From Prolixibacter denitrificans (GTDB taxonomy: Bacteria > Bacteroidota > Bacteroidia > Bacteroidales > Prolixibacteraceae), in NCBI RefSeq assembly GCF_003014495.1, contig NZ_PYGC01000010.1, forward strand, positions 1-64,000: 64,000 nucleotides of DNA, read 5' to 3'. Numbering within the stretch: position 1 is the first letter of the stretch; every line of letters begins with the position of its first letter. The position numbers and the translations under genes are program-made. This document shows positions 50,803 to 61,093 of the stretch, in pieces. The notes under the pieces are model-generated. The model worked only from the letters and a program-made list of their open reading frames with translations, was not told where the DNA came from and searched no databases.

Positions 50803-52467
50803 TTAGTAGCCAGGGTTCTGCGTAATCATGCCTTTGCCCAGATCGACCATGGACTGCGGAATCGGGAAATATTCGTTTTTCCCGGCAGTAAAGTGCGCAT
50901 TCGCCAGGTGTGTCCGGCGGGTTTTCTCCACGTCGAAATAAGAATTCATCACACTATCGGCAATGCCCCAGCGAACCAAATCGAAGAAACGGTGTCCTTC
51001 CAGCGCAAACTCCAGACGACGCTCGGTACGCAAAGCCGTAGTTGCCTCTGCCTTATCGGCGAACGGCGTATTGTAGGTGTCGATGCTGTAGTTAGCTGCC
51101 GGTGTTCCGTCGTCGAATTTCACGACTTCGCTGTTCTTAGCCCGTCCGCGAACCATATTGATGTAGGTGCGTCCGGTTTCCAGGTCGCCGGTCTCAATGG
51201 CGGCTTCCGCTCTCCATAACAGTACGTCGGCGTAACGAATGATGTAATAGTTCATCGACGTAACATAAGGCCAAACCTGAAGATAAGCCGGAGAGTTTTT
51301 CGAAACCTGACGTTTCTTCTGAATGAACTCACCATAGGTAACCGCATCACGTGGTTCCCAGTTGTAAAGTCCCATATCGAGGTAAGGAATGCCATGGCGT
51401 CCAACCGTATGATCGAGCCGTGGATCGACGTAGTCAGCATCCGTTACGTTCACGTTATCTTCGACAGGCATACCCGCCGCATCGGTTTTAAATGAATTGA
51501 CCAGGTTCTGCGAAGGACGCAGAAAGCCGTAGTTAGGAAAAGGGCCTCCGGGCGGCATCAATCGGTCGCCGATAGAACCATTGTAGTTGTTGGGCGAACC
51601 ATCGTTGATGGAGTTCTGTACCGCAAAAATAATTTCCGGGCCATTGTCGTTATCCGGAAGGAAAACATCGCGGAAGTTGTCCATCAGATGGTATTTGCCT
51701 GAATTGATCACATCGTCCGCGGCGGTAATGGCATCATTCCAATCCTGCATGAAGATGTAACACTTAGCCATGTAAGCACGGGCAGCCCATTTCGTCGGGC
51801 GGGCCGGCTCTGCTGACTGATCGGCCGGCAACACTTTGTACGCCGCATCGAAATCGTCCAGAATTTTCTGCCAGAGCTGGTCAGAAGTCAACTCGGTATT
51901 CGATTTATAGTACGAGTCAGTGGTTTCATCGGTCTCGTCAATCCACGGAATGTGGTTATAAATCTTCTTCAGCTCGAAATAGTAGTGACCACGCAGGAAA
52001 CGCATTTCTGCGATACGCTGCTTTTTCAGCTCCGGATCGAACGTTTCCGATTTGTTCAGCTCGCGGATGGCAAGATTGGCGCGTTTCACCCCTTCGTAGA
52101 GAGCCAGCCATTTTCTATCGACATCGATAATCGACGGGTTGGTTTGGAAAATCTCCATCAGGTGAATCTGGTTCTGGTCACCGGTACCACCACCCCCTTT
52201 ATAAGCATCGTCCGAAACGACGTCACCGAAGCTCCAGTTCGAAGCCGGAGAGTTAAAGGCATTCGACGCCTCATCGAACTGACCGTTCAAAACCGAATAG
52301 GCTGAAACGACAAGCCCTTCCAGGTTATCAGGCGTCTGAACCTGAGTTTCCGATAATTCCCCGATGGGAGTATCGTTGAGAAAGCTTTTGCTACAGGAAG
52401 AAAAGCCAAAGCCGATTATGATAATAAATAAATATATACGTCTCATTTTTCTATTCATTTTATACAC
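50803..52467 (-). CDS. SusD/RagB-family surface lipoprotein
   Basis: 554 residues; Met4 (52458) or Met8 (52446) are alternative starts. The lipobox is FSSC (Cys about residue 26), then SFLNDTPIGELS. RFLRGHYYFELKKIYNHIPWI, RYADVLLWRAEAAIETGD and RTERRLELALEGHRFFDLVRWG-like RTERRLEFALEGHRFFDL are family hallmarks, and the end QSMVDLGKGMITQNPGY is typical. It pairs with the SusC gene 13 bp upstream. Confidence 0.95.
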   Translation of the reverse strand: MYKMNRKMRRIYLFIIIIGFGFSSCSKSFLNDTPIGELSETQVQTPDNLEGLVVSAYSVLNGQFDEASNAFNSPASNWSFGDVVSDDAYKGGGGTGDQNQIHLMEIFQTNPSIIDVDRKWLALYEGVKRANLAIRELNKSETFDPELKKQRIAEMRFLRGHYYFELKKIYNHIPWIDETDETTDSYYKSNTELTSDQLWQKILDDFDAAYKVLPADQSAEPARPTKWAARAYMAKCYIFMQDWNDAITAADDVINSGKYHLMDNFRDVFLPDNDNGPEIIFAVQNSINDGSPNNYNGSIGDRLMPPGGPFPNYGFLRPSQNLVNSFKTDAAGMPVEDNVNVTDADYVDPRLDHTVGRHGIPYLDMGLYNWEPRDAVTYGEFIQKKRQVSKNSPAYLQVWPYVTSMNYYIIRYADVLLWRAEAAIETGDLETGRTYINMVRGRAKNSEVVKFDDGTPAANYSIDTYNTPFADKAEATTALRTERRLEFALEGHRFFDLVRWGIADSVMNSYFDVEKTRRTHLANAHFTAGKNEYFPIPQSMVDLGKGMITQNPGY

Positions 52468-52480
52468 TCCGTTTTACCTT

Positions 52481-55400
52481 TTAAAATTCCAGATTCACAC
52501 CCAGTGTATAGGTACGCGCTGCAGGATAAATACCGCGGTCGACACCGATATCCAGGTTTTTGTGAGCTGAACTGTAGTTCTGCAATCCGACTTCCGGATC
52601 CAAACCTTTGTAATTGGTAATAGTGAACAGGTTTTGTGCCTGTACATAGAGGTAGAACCGCTTGCTGTGCAGTTTTCCTGCCGGGAGTGTGTATCCCAGC
52701 TTCACATTCTGCAAGCGGACATAATCGGCGTCCTGAACGTAGTAGCTCGAAGGACGAATATTATTGTTCGGGTCGTCAAGAGACAAACGTGGAACAGTTG
52801 CATTCGGATTGTCGGTTGTCCAGGCATTCAGCGTACGCGACTGCTTGTTGTATGCCGACAAATCGAAGAAATCGCCGTAGTAACGGGTCAGGTCGTAAAT
52901 CTGGGCACCCACACTTCCTCGTGCGAACAGGGAAAAGTCCCAGCTGCGGTAGTTCAGACTGAAATTCAGCCCAAACGACATATCAGGATGCGGACTTCCG
53001 ATGAAAGTACGGTCGTTAGCATCAATCACACCGTCGTTATTCAGGTCGGCAAACTTGATATCACCTGGCTGAGCATTGGGTTGTTTCCCCCAGGCATCCA
53101 CTTCGGCCTGCGTTTTAAAGAGGCCCAGCGCCTTGTAGCCATAGAAAGATGAAATGGGTTCACCAACAGCTGAGCGCGATGTTTCCTGGTCGAAGTTCAC
53201 ACTGTGCAGATACGAGCCCGGCAAACCGATATAGTCGATATCTTCCGGCAGCGATGTCAGCTCATTCTTCACATGCGACAGGTTCAGTCCCACATTCCAT
53301 TGCAGGTCGTTTACTTTTTTACTGTGGTAATTCAGAGTGATCTCGAAACCTTTGTTCTGCATTTCACCGGCATTCGTCCACACTGTTTGTGTAGTACCAC
53401 CAATGGTCGGAGGCAGCGGCCGCTCCATCAACAGGTCTTTGGTGGTCTTGATGAAATAGTCACCGGTAAATTCAATGCGGTTTTTCACTAAGCCCAAATC
53501 GACACCAAAGTTCGTCTGAGTAGTAGTTTCCCATTTCAAATCGGGGTTACCGTTTCTACTCGGGGTAAAACCGGTATATACCGAAGTCTGCGCACCGTCC
53601 ATGGCATAGTTGGAATAGTACGGATTGCTGTAGTAAGAAGAAATGGTACTGTAAGCCGGCACATCCTGGTTACCGTTCTGTCCCCAACCGAAGCGTAACT
53701 TCAGGTTCGTAATGGCATCCACGTTGAAGAATTTCTCTTCACTGACGCGCCATCCGGCAGAGATAGCCGGGAAGTTTCCCCATTTGTTGTTACCCAGTTT
53801 CGAGGAACCGTCACGACGGAAGGTCGCCGACAAAAGGTAACGGTTATCATAGCTGTAGTCTACTTTACTGATGTAGGAAATCATACTCCACTCAGTTCCT
53901 GTACCTGTGTTTTTCTGAGAACCACCGTCTCCGGCGTCCAGGTAGCGGAAGTTGGGATCGTCGTAAGCAAATCCTTCACGGAAACCGGTAAATCCTTCCA
54001 TTTGCGATTTCAAGGTTTCCATACCGGCTAACACATTAATCGAGTGTTTTCCAAACTGGTGGACGTAATTCAATGTATTCGTCCAAACCCAGTCGAACTT
54101 CCAGTTATTACTAGTCGTCAACGAGCTCAGGTTCTGCTGAGTGTATGTTTCCACGTATTTGGGACTGTAATTGCGCTCATAGAAGTTGGTATAATCGATA
54201 CCAAAATTTGTCTTGGCGGTCAGGCCTTCAATAATTTTGTATTCAATGTAACCGTTACCAAACAGTTTGAGCGTTTTACCCTTGTTATCCTTATTCCGGT
54301 ACAGTTTACCCATTGGATTCTGAATATCGTTCAGCGGAGAACTGGCATATTCACCGTTCAGGTTTTTTACCGGTGCAATCGACGGCATTTTATAGGCTTC
54401 GTAGACAACGCCACCCAGTGCTGAGTTATTTTCGGCTACATTACTCCATGTATGGGAAAGACCAAGGTTTTCTCCCACTTTCAGTTTCTTGTCGAAGAAA
54501 TTGTATTCCGAATTCAAACGACCGGAGATACGCTCGAAACCGGTGTACTTAATAATACCGTCCTGGTTGAAATAACCGAGCGACCAGGCTTGTCTCGACT
54601 TTTCGTCTCCTTTCGAAAAGGATACATTATAGGATTGTACCGGAGCCGTACGGAAAATTTCATCCACCCAGTTGGTGTTGGCCGATGGTTCTATTTGAGC
54701 GGCATCAAGGTATTGTGGAATCACCGGTGTTGGTCCATTGCCGTAAATTTCGTTTGCCGGTGTAGCACCGTCGTTTTTAATGGCCTGCCAAAGCATGTCT
54801 CCATACTGTTGTGCATTCAACATGGTTAACTTATTGGCTGCCTGCTGTAAACCAACGTACGCATCGACACGAAGAGAAGGATCTTTTGATTTTCCCTGGC
54901 GGGTAGTGATAATCACAACGCCGTTGGCAGCACGTGCACCATAGATAGAAGCAGAAGAAGCATCCTTCAGCACCTGAATCGACGCGATGTCGTTCGGGTT
55001 CACCATATTGATTCCTTCTGAAACCGGAACTCCGTCGATAATGTAAAGCGGTTCGTTATTACGAATGGTACTGTAACCACGCACACGAACAGCTACACCG
55101 CCACCCGGCGAATTATCGGCTACGACATCAACTCCGGCCATACGTCCCTGCAACATCTTGTCGACACTTTCGGTCGGCTGGCTCTCTATTTCGCTCGATT
55201 TAACGATACCCACAGCACCTGTTAAATCTTTCTTTTTCACGGTTCCGTAACCAATGGCCACTACTTCGTCTAGTCCGACTGTTTCGGGGCGCATGTTAAC
55301 GGTATAGCTGGCACGTCCATCCAAAGCGATATCCTGGCTCTGCATACCAATGAAAGTAACAGTCAGAGCAGTAGCATTGGCCGGTGCCGTCAGCGAAAAA

Positions 55401-55858
55401 GTACCATCAGGACCGGTTATGGTACCGGTTGTCGTACCTTTTACAACGACCGTTGCACCGGGAAGTGGCTGTCCTTTGTCGTCCAGCACTTTTCCTTTAA
55501 TGGTTTTTGTATCCTGCTTCCCCTTGGCGTCGCCGGGCTTCAGGATAATGTTGTTGTTAAGGATGTTTACTTTTAGTTGGAAGGTTTTCGCCAGTCTTTC
55601 CGTTGCTTTGTCAACTGTTTCACCCTTCATGGGAATGCTGGCTTTTGTTTCCATAGGCAGTTCTGCTGCCTGGTAGGTAAAGTCATACCCCGACTGATCA
55701 GTTATCATGTTAATAAACTGACCAAGAGTATATGAGCCTTCATCGATGTTTATCCGCTTGGATAAATCACTGGCCGAAGCCGGCGTGTTTAAGAACAACA
55801 GACTGGGCAGGACAAACAATCCCAGCCTGAAAATTGTCAGGAACAATTTTTTTTTCAT
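52481..55858 (-). CDS. SusC/RagA-family TonB-dependent transporter with STN domain
   Basis: 1125 residues: signal peptide, STN domain (about 35-110, INIDEGSYTLGQFINMITDQSG), carboxypeptidase-regulatory domain (about 120-195), plug with MLQGRMAGVDVVADNSPGGG, YIIDGVPVSEGINMV and YGARAANGVVIITTRQGK, then the barrel ending LGVNLEF. The STN domain links it to the FecR-type gene upstream. It is the partner of 50803-52467. Confidence 0.95.
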   Translation of the reverse strand: MKKKLFLTIFRLGLFVLPSLLFLNTPASASDLSKRINIDEGSYTLGQFINMITDQSGYDFTYQAAELPMETKASIPMKGETVDKATERLAKTFQLKVNILNNNIILKPGDAKGKQDTKTIKGKVLDDKGQPLPGATVVVKGTTTGTITGPDGTFSLTAPANATALTVTFIGMQSQDIALDGRASYTVNMRPETVGLDEVVAIGYGTVKKKDLTGAVGIVKSSEIESQPTESVDKMLQGRMAGVDVVADNSPGGGVAVRVRGYSTIRNNEPLYIIDGVPVSEGINMVNPNDIASIQVLKDASSASIYGARAANGVVIITTRQGKSKDPSLRVDAYVGLQQAANKLTMLNAQQYGDMLWQAIKNDGATPANEIYGNGPTPVIPQYLDAAQIEPSANTNWVDEIFRTAPVQSYNVSFSKGDEKSRQAWSLGYFNQDGIIKYTGFERISGRLNSEYNFFDKKLKVGENLGLSHTWSNVAENNSALGGVVYEAYKMPSIAPVKNLNGEYASSPLNDIQNPMGKLYRNKDNKGKTLKLFGNGYIEYKIIEGLTAKTNFGIDYTNFYERNYSPKYVETYTQQNLSSLTTSNNWKFDWVWTNTLNYVHQFGKHSINVLAGMETLKSQMEGFTGFREGFAYDDPNFRYLDAGDGGSQKNTGTGTEWSMISYISKVDYSYDNRYLLSATFRRDGSSKLGNNKWGNFPAISAGWRVSEEKFFNVDAITNLKLRFGWGQNGNQDVPAYSTISSYYSNPYYSNYAMDGAQTSVYTGFTPSRNGNPDLKWETTTQTNFGVDLGLVKNRIEFTGDYFIKTTKDLLMERPLPPTIGGTTQTVWTNAGEMQNKGFEITLNYHSKKVNDLQWNVGLNLSHVKNELTSLPEDIDYIGLPGSYLHSVNFDQETSRSAVGEPISSFYGYKALGLFKTQAEVDAWGKQPNAQPGDIKFADLNNDGVIDANDRTFIGSPHPDMSFGLNFSLNYRSWDFSLFARGSVGAQIYDLTRYYGDFFDLSAYNKQSRTLNAWTTDNPNATVPRLSLDDPNNNIRPSSYYVQDADYVRLQNVKLGYTLPAGKLHSKRFYLYVQAQNLFTITNYKGLDPEVGLQNYSSAHKNLDIGVDRGIYPAARTYTLGVNLEF

Positions 55859-55898
55859 AATTTTGTAACAGTTTTGAATTAATTACTAATTCTCTCCA

Positions 55899-55943
55899 GA
55901 GTAAAAGTGACGGTCGCCAAACTTCATTTTTACTCTTTTTTTT
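55899..55943. terminator. Hairpin between fecR and susC of the second set
   Basis: GAGTAAAAGTGA (55899-55910) pairs with TCATTTTTACTC (55924-55935), with one mismatch; T8 follows on the plus strand. It lies in the 149-bp gap between the anti-sigma gene and susC, the same position as the hairpin 25287-25318 in the first set. In operon direction it is preceded by an A run rather than followed by T. Confidence 0.5.
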
Positions 55944-56007
55944 GTGTTCAATTGTTGGTGATTTTCGGGATAATCCCCGACAAGTAGATTAAATCATATA
56001 TTCCATT

Positions 56008-57042
56008 TTAGTTTTCATTTCTCTTTCTATCACTATTGTTTTTTACAGCTAATATGCTGTCCCCTTTATCGATAAATTTGACCCCCACCGCATACGAGAG
56101 CACTTCTAATACCTGATCTAAAGACTTCTGTTTGAATTGCGTTGTCAGAACGATTTGGTTTAAAGCACTGTCGTGGAATACTATGGGCTTTCCGTAATGC
56201 CGAGATAGTTTTTCCAGCACCACCGGAAGTGGCTTATTGTGGAAAATCAGAAGCTGATCTTTCCAGCCGGTCAATTCTGCCACATTGAAGGAATTCACTT
56301 CCTGGCTGTTATCACTCGCGTGGTAAGTAAGTTTCTGATGCGGTTTTAATTGAAGATGTCGGGCTACCGGCGAACTTACTTCAATCGCGCCATCGACCAA
56401 TGCCACGGTAATAATCGAATCCTCTGCATAAGCTTCAACATTAAAGCGGGTTCCCAAATCGCGTGTCACCACATGACCGGTCACTACTTCAAATTCCTTT
56501 TTATCGTTATGCTTGACAGTGAAGAAAGCTTCGCCGCTTAGGAACACCTTTCGCACCGATTGAGAAGCGTAATTGGATGCATAGCGAAGTTGACTGTTTC
56601 CGTTCAAAATCACCTGGGTTCCATCCGAAAGAAGCACACGCACTTGTTGTCCGGCCGGCGCTGATTTTTTAAGCCAGGCCACTTTTTCGGATTTGGATTG
56701 GATATCTTCTTTTCCGGAATGATATTTCACAGTTCCCAAGGCAATTACTGCAGCGACAGACGCTGCTACTAAACCGCGAAGAAGCACTTTGATCCTTCCC
56801 TTCTTCCTGGTAGGAACCCTTTTTTCATCGAGCGAAATACCACTACGAAGTCGATTCAAACTTCTTTCCAGATTATATTGTGGGGAATTTTTTTCTTCGG
56901 AAGGAAATGAGGAAGCAAGTTTCTGATAAAGCTGACGGTATTCACGTTTCTGAAGGAACTTCTCCAGTTCCTTCCAGTCATGGTCTGTGCCTTCATTCGT
57001 CAGGCACCGAATAGCTAGTTCATAGAAATCCGTCGTACTCAT
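56008..57042 (-). CDS. FecR-family anti-sigma factor
   Basis: 344 residues. A cytoplasmic part precedes a membrane helix at about 86-104 (VLLRGLVAASVAAVIALGTV), then the FecR domain (VLLSDGTQVILNGNSQLRYA, VFLSGEAFFTVKHNDKKEFEV, GTRFNVEAYAEDS) and a C-terminal DUF4974-like part (LLIFHNKPLPVVLEKLSRHYG). It controls the sigma factor 107 bp upstream and should contact the STN domain of the SusC protein. Confidence 0.93.
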   Translation of the reverse strand: MSTTDFYELAIRCLTNEGTDHDWKELEKFLQKREYRQLYQKLASSFPSEEKNSPQYNLERSLNRLRSGISLDEKRVPTRKKGRIKVLLRGLVAASVAAVIALGTVKYHSGKEDIQSKSEKVAWLKKSAPAGQQVRVLLSDGTQVILNGNSQLRYASNYASQSVRKVFLSGEAFFTVKHNDKKEFEVVTGHVVTRDLGTRFNVEAYAEDSIITVALVDGAIEVSSPVARHLQLKPHQKLTYHASDNSQEVNSFNVAELTGWKDQLLIFHNKPLPVVLEKLSRHYGKPIVFHDSALNQIVLTTQFKQKSLDQVLEVLSYAVGVKFIDKGDSILAVKNNSDRKRNEN

Positions 57043-57149
57043 TAGGTTGTGTTTCTCATATCTGAGACACGAATCAACAAGTCGACCTACTATTCTTTAA
57101 TGTTAATTATTTGTTAAGTGGAAAACAAAAAACCTCTTCTAGCAGGTAA

Positions 57150-57698
57150 TCAAAGAAATACATTAAACTGAGACATGAATCTTTTTGCCTCACTCATCTG
57201 ATTTTGTACTGTATTTACCGAAATAGAAAGGCGATCGGCAATCTCGTTATACTTCAAACCTTCCAATTTGTGCATCCGGAAAATCTGCTGGCGCTTCTTC
57301 GGCATTTTATCGATGATGCCCTCCACCTGTTCCAACAGCTCGTAATATTCAAGGCCGGCATCTACCCCATCGACAAAACCGGGTTCGACAGGTTGTTCGT
57401 GCAGGTAAACAATCTTTCCTTTGGTATTTCCGCGAAGATGATTGAGGGCAGTATTTCGGGCAGTAGCAAAAAGGTAAGCCCTTACTGAGGTATGAATGAG
57501 AAGCTCCTTACGTTTGATCCAAATACCCAAAAATATATCGGCAACCAACTCTTCTGCCGTCATAGGATTCTCAACAAAAGAATCGGTAAAACGGCATAAA
57601 GGAGCAAAATACTTTCTAAACAACGACTCCAAAGCTTTTTTGTCATCCCGGACAATTTCCTTCCACAGAAGGTCATCCGGATTCGTCTGTTGCTTCAT
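57150..57698 (-). CDS. ECF RNA polymerase sigma factor (FecI-like)
   Basis: 182 residues. Region 2 (ALESLFRKYFAPLCRFTDSFV, AEELVADIFLGIWIKRKE) and region 4 (MPKKRQQIFRMHKLEGLKYNEIADRLSISVNTVQNQMSEA) are clear. It starts a second sigma / anti-sigma / SusC / SusD set, in the opposite orientation to the first. Confidence 0.94.
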   Translation of the reverse strand: MKQQTNPDDLLWKEIVRDDKKALESLFRKYFAPLCRFTDSFVENPMTAEELVADIFLGIWIKRKELLIHTSVRAYLFATARNTALNHLRGNTKGKIVYLHEQPVEPGFVDGVDAGLEYYELLEQVEGIIDKMPKKRQQIFRMHKLEGLKYNEIADRLSISVNTVQNQMSEAKRFMSQFNVFL

Positions 57699-57965
57699 TT
57701 TAAGTCAGGCTTATATTTGGTCTAAATAAGTAATTATTTAAACAGACCTCAACGATTTTATAAAATAATTTGTTAAGCCAGTGTTAACAGAATGTTCCCC
57801 TACAAATCGTAATTATTTATACTTCAAGATGTAACAGCATTGAAACAAAAATTGTTTTATACAGATGTTCAAGAACATTTATTCTCCGACAAATCACTAC
57901 ATTATGATAATTAACTTGTAGCGTCTTCATTGCACGGTTCGGATCTTTCCAGGAAGATGTCAGAC
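57699..57965. other. Region upstream of the second sigma gene, no gene
   Basis: The gap from the sigma gene to the V-ATPase K gene is 321 bp; the part up to 57965 is A/T-rich without ORF. A weak TTG-N21-TATTTA arrangement exists on the minus strand before the sigma gene, as does a small ATGTTC-N2-GAACAT dyad at 57865-57878. Neither is well supported. Confidence 0.35.
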
Positions 57966-57994
57966 AAAAAAAGCCCGGACCAATGGCCCGGGCT
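57966..57994 (-). terminator. Terminator of the V-ATPase operon
   Basis: AGCCCGG (57972-57978) and CCGGGCT (57988-57994); a long T run follows on the minus strand. 26 bp past the atpK stop. Confidence 0.85.
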
Positions 57995-58019
57995 CATCAT
58001 ATATCAACAAATATTTTGC

Positions 58020-58511
<492 letters not shown>

Positions 58512-58523
58512 TTATTTACTTAT

Positions 58524-60347
58524 TTATGAAATTCTTTTTTTGAAAGGCGTGTAGCGCAAACCACCGCCGGCAAAACCGGAATTCTTGTAAAATTCCACGA
58601 AAGTTAAACGCATCGGGTGAACGAACGCTCCCAGCGTTGACATGAATATGGTGATGCCATGGCCGATGAGTAGAATAATGATCATCACCACAATCTTCAA
58701 CACCGGAATATCGGGTGACAGCTGCATTGCCAAGCTGTTGAATACGTATCCGAGAATCGCACTGGAAACTCCCAGGGCAAACAAACGGATGTAGGACAAC
58801 AAGTCACCCATCACGCCGGTTACCATATTATAGGCATCCCACAAGCCAACTCCGAAATTGATAAACACGTTCCTTTCGGGGTTATTGAACAGGAATGCAC
58901 CGAGAAAACCGACTCCGATTACGACATACATCACGATATTGACTACAGATGGATTGACTCCCAGCTGGCTCATCAGGTACACGATCAAGCCACCGACTAT
59001 CAATACCAACCAGCCAATTGTTCCGTAGGCATATTTCCATCCGAACTGGTGTTTTTCGTTGGCCGCTTTGATAAACATACCGAACAAAATTTGGATAGCT
59101 CCCAGTGCCAGGGCCATGGTAAAGAGTTCGTCGTTGATGGTTTTTCCTTTGGCAGCCATGCGATCAGCTAATGTGCCGTAGAAGGAGAACTTCATTTCGT
59201 ACAAACTCATTCCGAAAACCGTTCCACTGATGAGACCAAAAATAATGGTCGCCAGTCCAAGCGTTCCCAACAGTTTCATCGGGCCTTTCATATCCGGTTT
59301 TACGCGACCTGCCATGATGAATCCGATCAAAGCCAGCACCAGACCATAACCGGCATCTCCAAGGCAAAATCCGAAGAAGATCCAATAAAACGGTGCATAG
59401 TACGGCGTTAAATCCAACTCCTTGTAATTAGGTAGCGCATAGAGATCACCAATGGTTTCGAACATCCGGGTAAACCAGTTATTTTTCAATAATACCGGCA
59501 CCTTTTCTTTCAAATCAGGATAAGTAGCTTCGTAGTAGACTCCTTGCGTTTCCAGGAACTGGTCGAAATCCTTCGATTCATTTTCAGGAATATATCCCTC
59601 CAGCACAACGACTTTGTCTTCAGCCGAACGCGGAGAGTTGAGTACCACCTTATCAAAGTCGAACTCCTGCTGAACTTTCAGTTGCAACTGTTCCAGCGCA
59701 GGAATGTATTTGGCTGCATACTCATCGTACGCTGCGTCAATTTCCGCGATTTTCTCCCCGAGCTTGCTTATTTCACCGCGAACATAACTCATCGAATGTT
59801 CCGGCAAGCGAACCGGGTCGGCATCAATATCAACCTTTTCACCTTTCGGGGTAACCGTTACGAAAAAGGTTATTGTACCGGTCTCGGAAATGATAAAGGC
59901 GTTGTATTTCTCGGGCCAGTCTTTCTCCCAGCGGCGCGATGATGTAGAGTAGAAGTTAATCTCCCAACCATCTTCCGCCAAGCGTTCAACGGACTCCCAG
60001 GAGAAATCGCCCCAGGGCTCCAGCTGATGAACGTCTTTTTGCAGCGTCTGCAACTCCTGTTCAGCAACTTCCCGTTCGCGGCGCATGGCCTCGAAATCAT
60101 GAAGCACTTTCATCGCATCAATGTCTCCGGTAATTTCTACCGGTTCCGCTTCGCGATGATGCAGAAATTGGACCGCATCCCGGATGCGCTTCAACAGCTG
60201 CATCTTCTCACGCAGGGCAGCGTCTTCGACCTCTCCACCTTTCCGTTCTTTCACGTGAAGTAATCCCCGCTCCCGGACAGCGTCCAGAAACATTTCATAC
60301 TCCCGGTGATATACCAGAAAGGTGTATTTTTTCATTCGTATAATCAT
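58524..60347 (-). CDS. atpI: V-type ATP synthase subunit I (a-subunit)
   Basis: 607 residues. The N-terminal half is a long soluble coiled-coil arm (RMKKYTFLVYHREYEMFLDAVRERG, then LREKMQLLKRIRDAVQFL). The C-terminal half holds seven to eight membrane helices with GFCLGDAGYGLVLALIGFI and the key LLSYIRLFALGVSSAILGYV, whose Arg moves ions past the c-ring. The ATG overlaps the stop of subunit D by four bases, so translation is coupled. Confidence 0.95.
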   Translation of the reverse strand: MIIRMKKYTFLVYHREYEMFLDAVRERGLLHVKERKGGEVEDAALREKMQLLKRIRDAVQFLHHREAEPVEITGDIDAMKVLHDFEAMRREREVAEQELQTLQKDVHQLEPWGDFSWESVERLAEDGWEINFYSTSSRRWEKDWPEKYNAFIISETGTITFFVTVTPKGEKVDIDADPVRLPEHSMSYVRGEISKLGEKIAEIDAAYDEYAAKYIPALEQLQLKVQQEFDFDKVVLNSPRSAEDKVVVLEGYIPENESKDFDQFLETQGVYYEATYPDLKEKVPVLLKNNWFTRMFETIGDLYALPNYKELDLTPYYAPFYWIFFGFCLGDAGYGLVLALIGFIMAGRVKPDMKGPMKLLGTLGLATIIFGLISGTVFGMSLYEMKFSFYGTLADRMAAKGKTINDELFTMALALGAIQILFGMFIKAANEKHQFGWKYAYGTIGWLVLIVGGLIVYLMSQLGVNPSVVNIVMYVVIGVGFLGAFLFNNPERNVFINFGVGLWDAYNMVTGVMGDLLSYIRLFALGVSSAILGYVFNSLAMQLSPDIPVLKIVVMIIILLIGHGITIFMSTLGAFVHPMRLTFVEFYKNSGFAGGGLRYTPFKKRIS

Positions 60348-60946
60348 GATTCCACCTCCCTTGTTTCCTGACGGGATTTCACAATCTTCTGGGCCGACTT
60401 GGAGAGGTTCTCCTTATCTTCCAGGAATCGTTTGATTTTTCGAATGGCATCTTCGTATCCCGGAATCTGTACCTTTTCGAAGAGATTCACCTTTTGGGTG
60501 GTCTTCTTACGGGCATGATCCAACAGTATCATTTTCTGGTTGAAAAACTCCTGCTCGATCCCGATTTCGGCCAATTCCTTCACTACTTTGATGCCATCGA
60601 GGAACCATTTGGGTTTACTGAAAACGCTGAACTGAGCTATTTCGAATTCCACACCGTCGAGGATAGGTGTCTGGACACCGGCAATCTTTTTCACCGACAT
60701 CTTCACATCCTTTACCCTAACGAGTGAAACGTCGAACTCGCCCCAAAGTGCCATCATCGAATCGTATTCTTCGATGGTCTCTTCGAGGAGCTTGTTCAGC
60801 CTTTTCACCTCATCTTTAGCCCTCTTTACTTCGACCCGCAGCGCCGACTCTTTGTTCTTAATGGTAGGCAAAGCCTTCACCCGAACCTTGAGTTGCTTCT
60901 CGAGTCCCTGTAAAGCGGTTTTATTGTATTGAAAATTTATTGCCAT
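60344..60946 (-). CDS. atpD: V-type ATP synthase subunit D
   Basis: 200 residues forming the central rotor stalk: FQYNKTALQGLEKQLKVRVKALPTIKNKESALRVEVKRAKDEV at the N-terminus and DAIRKIKRFLEDKENLSKSAQKIVKSRQ at the C-terminus, both long helices. It links the A/B head to the membrane ring. The usual Bacteroidota order A-B-D-I-K is kept. Confidence 0.93.
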   Translation of the reverse strand: MAINFQYNKTALQGLEKQLKVRVKALPTIKNKESALRVEVKRAKDEVKRLNKLLEETIEEYDSMMALWGEFDVSLVRVKDVKMSVKKIAGVQTPILDGVEFEIAQFSVFSKPKWFLDGIKVVKELAEIGIEQEFFNQKMILLDHARKKTTQKVNLFEKVQIPGYEDAIRKIKRFLEDKENLSKSAQKIVKSRQETREVES

Positions 60947-60954
60947 ATTCTTTA

Positions 60955-61092
60955 CAATTGAAAATGGAGAATGGAGAATTGAAAATTAAGACTTCCCAAT
61001 ACCTTTTGAAGTACGGATAATGGAAGTAAGAGTATTCAACCTCAGTTACTTCATTCATACTCAATTATCAATTCTCAATTTTCAATTTATTA
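60955..61092. repeat. Inverted simple repeats between V-ATPase subunits B and D
   Basis: The 147-bp gap holds CAATTGAAAATGGAGAATGG (60958 on) and an inverted counterpart rich in CAATTATCAATTCTCAATTT (61058 on). They could form a long A/T-rich hairpin within the operon mRNA. Similar low-complexity strings occur in the gap before ung (15530-15600). Confidence 0.55.
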
Positions 61093-61093
61093 T

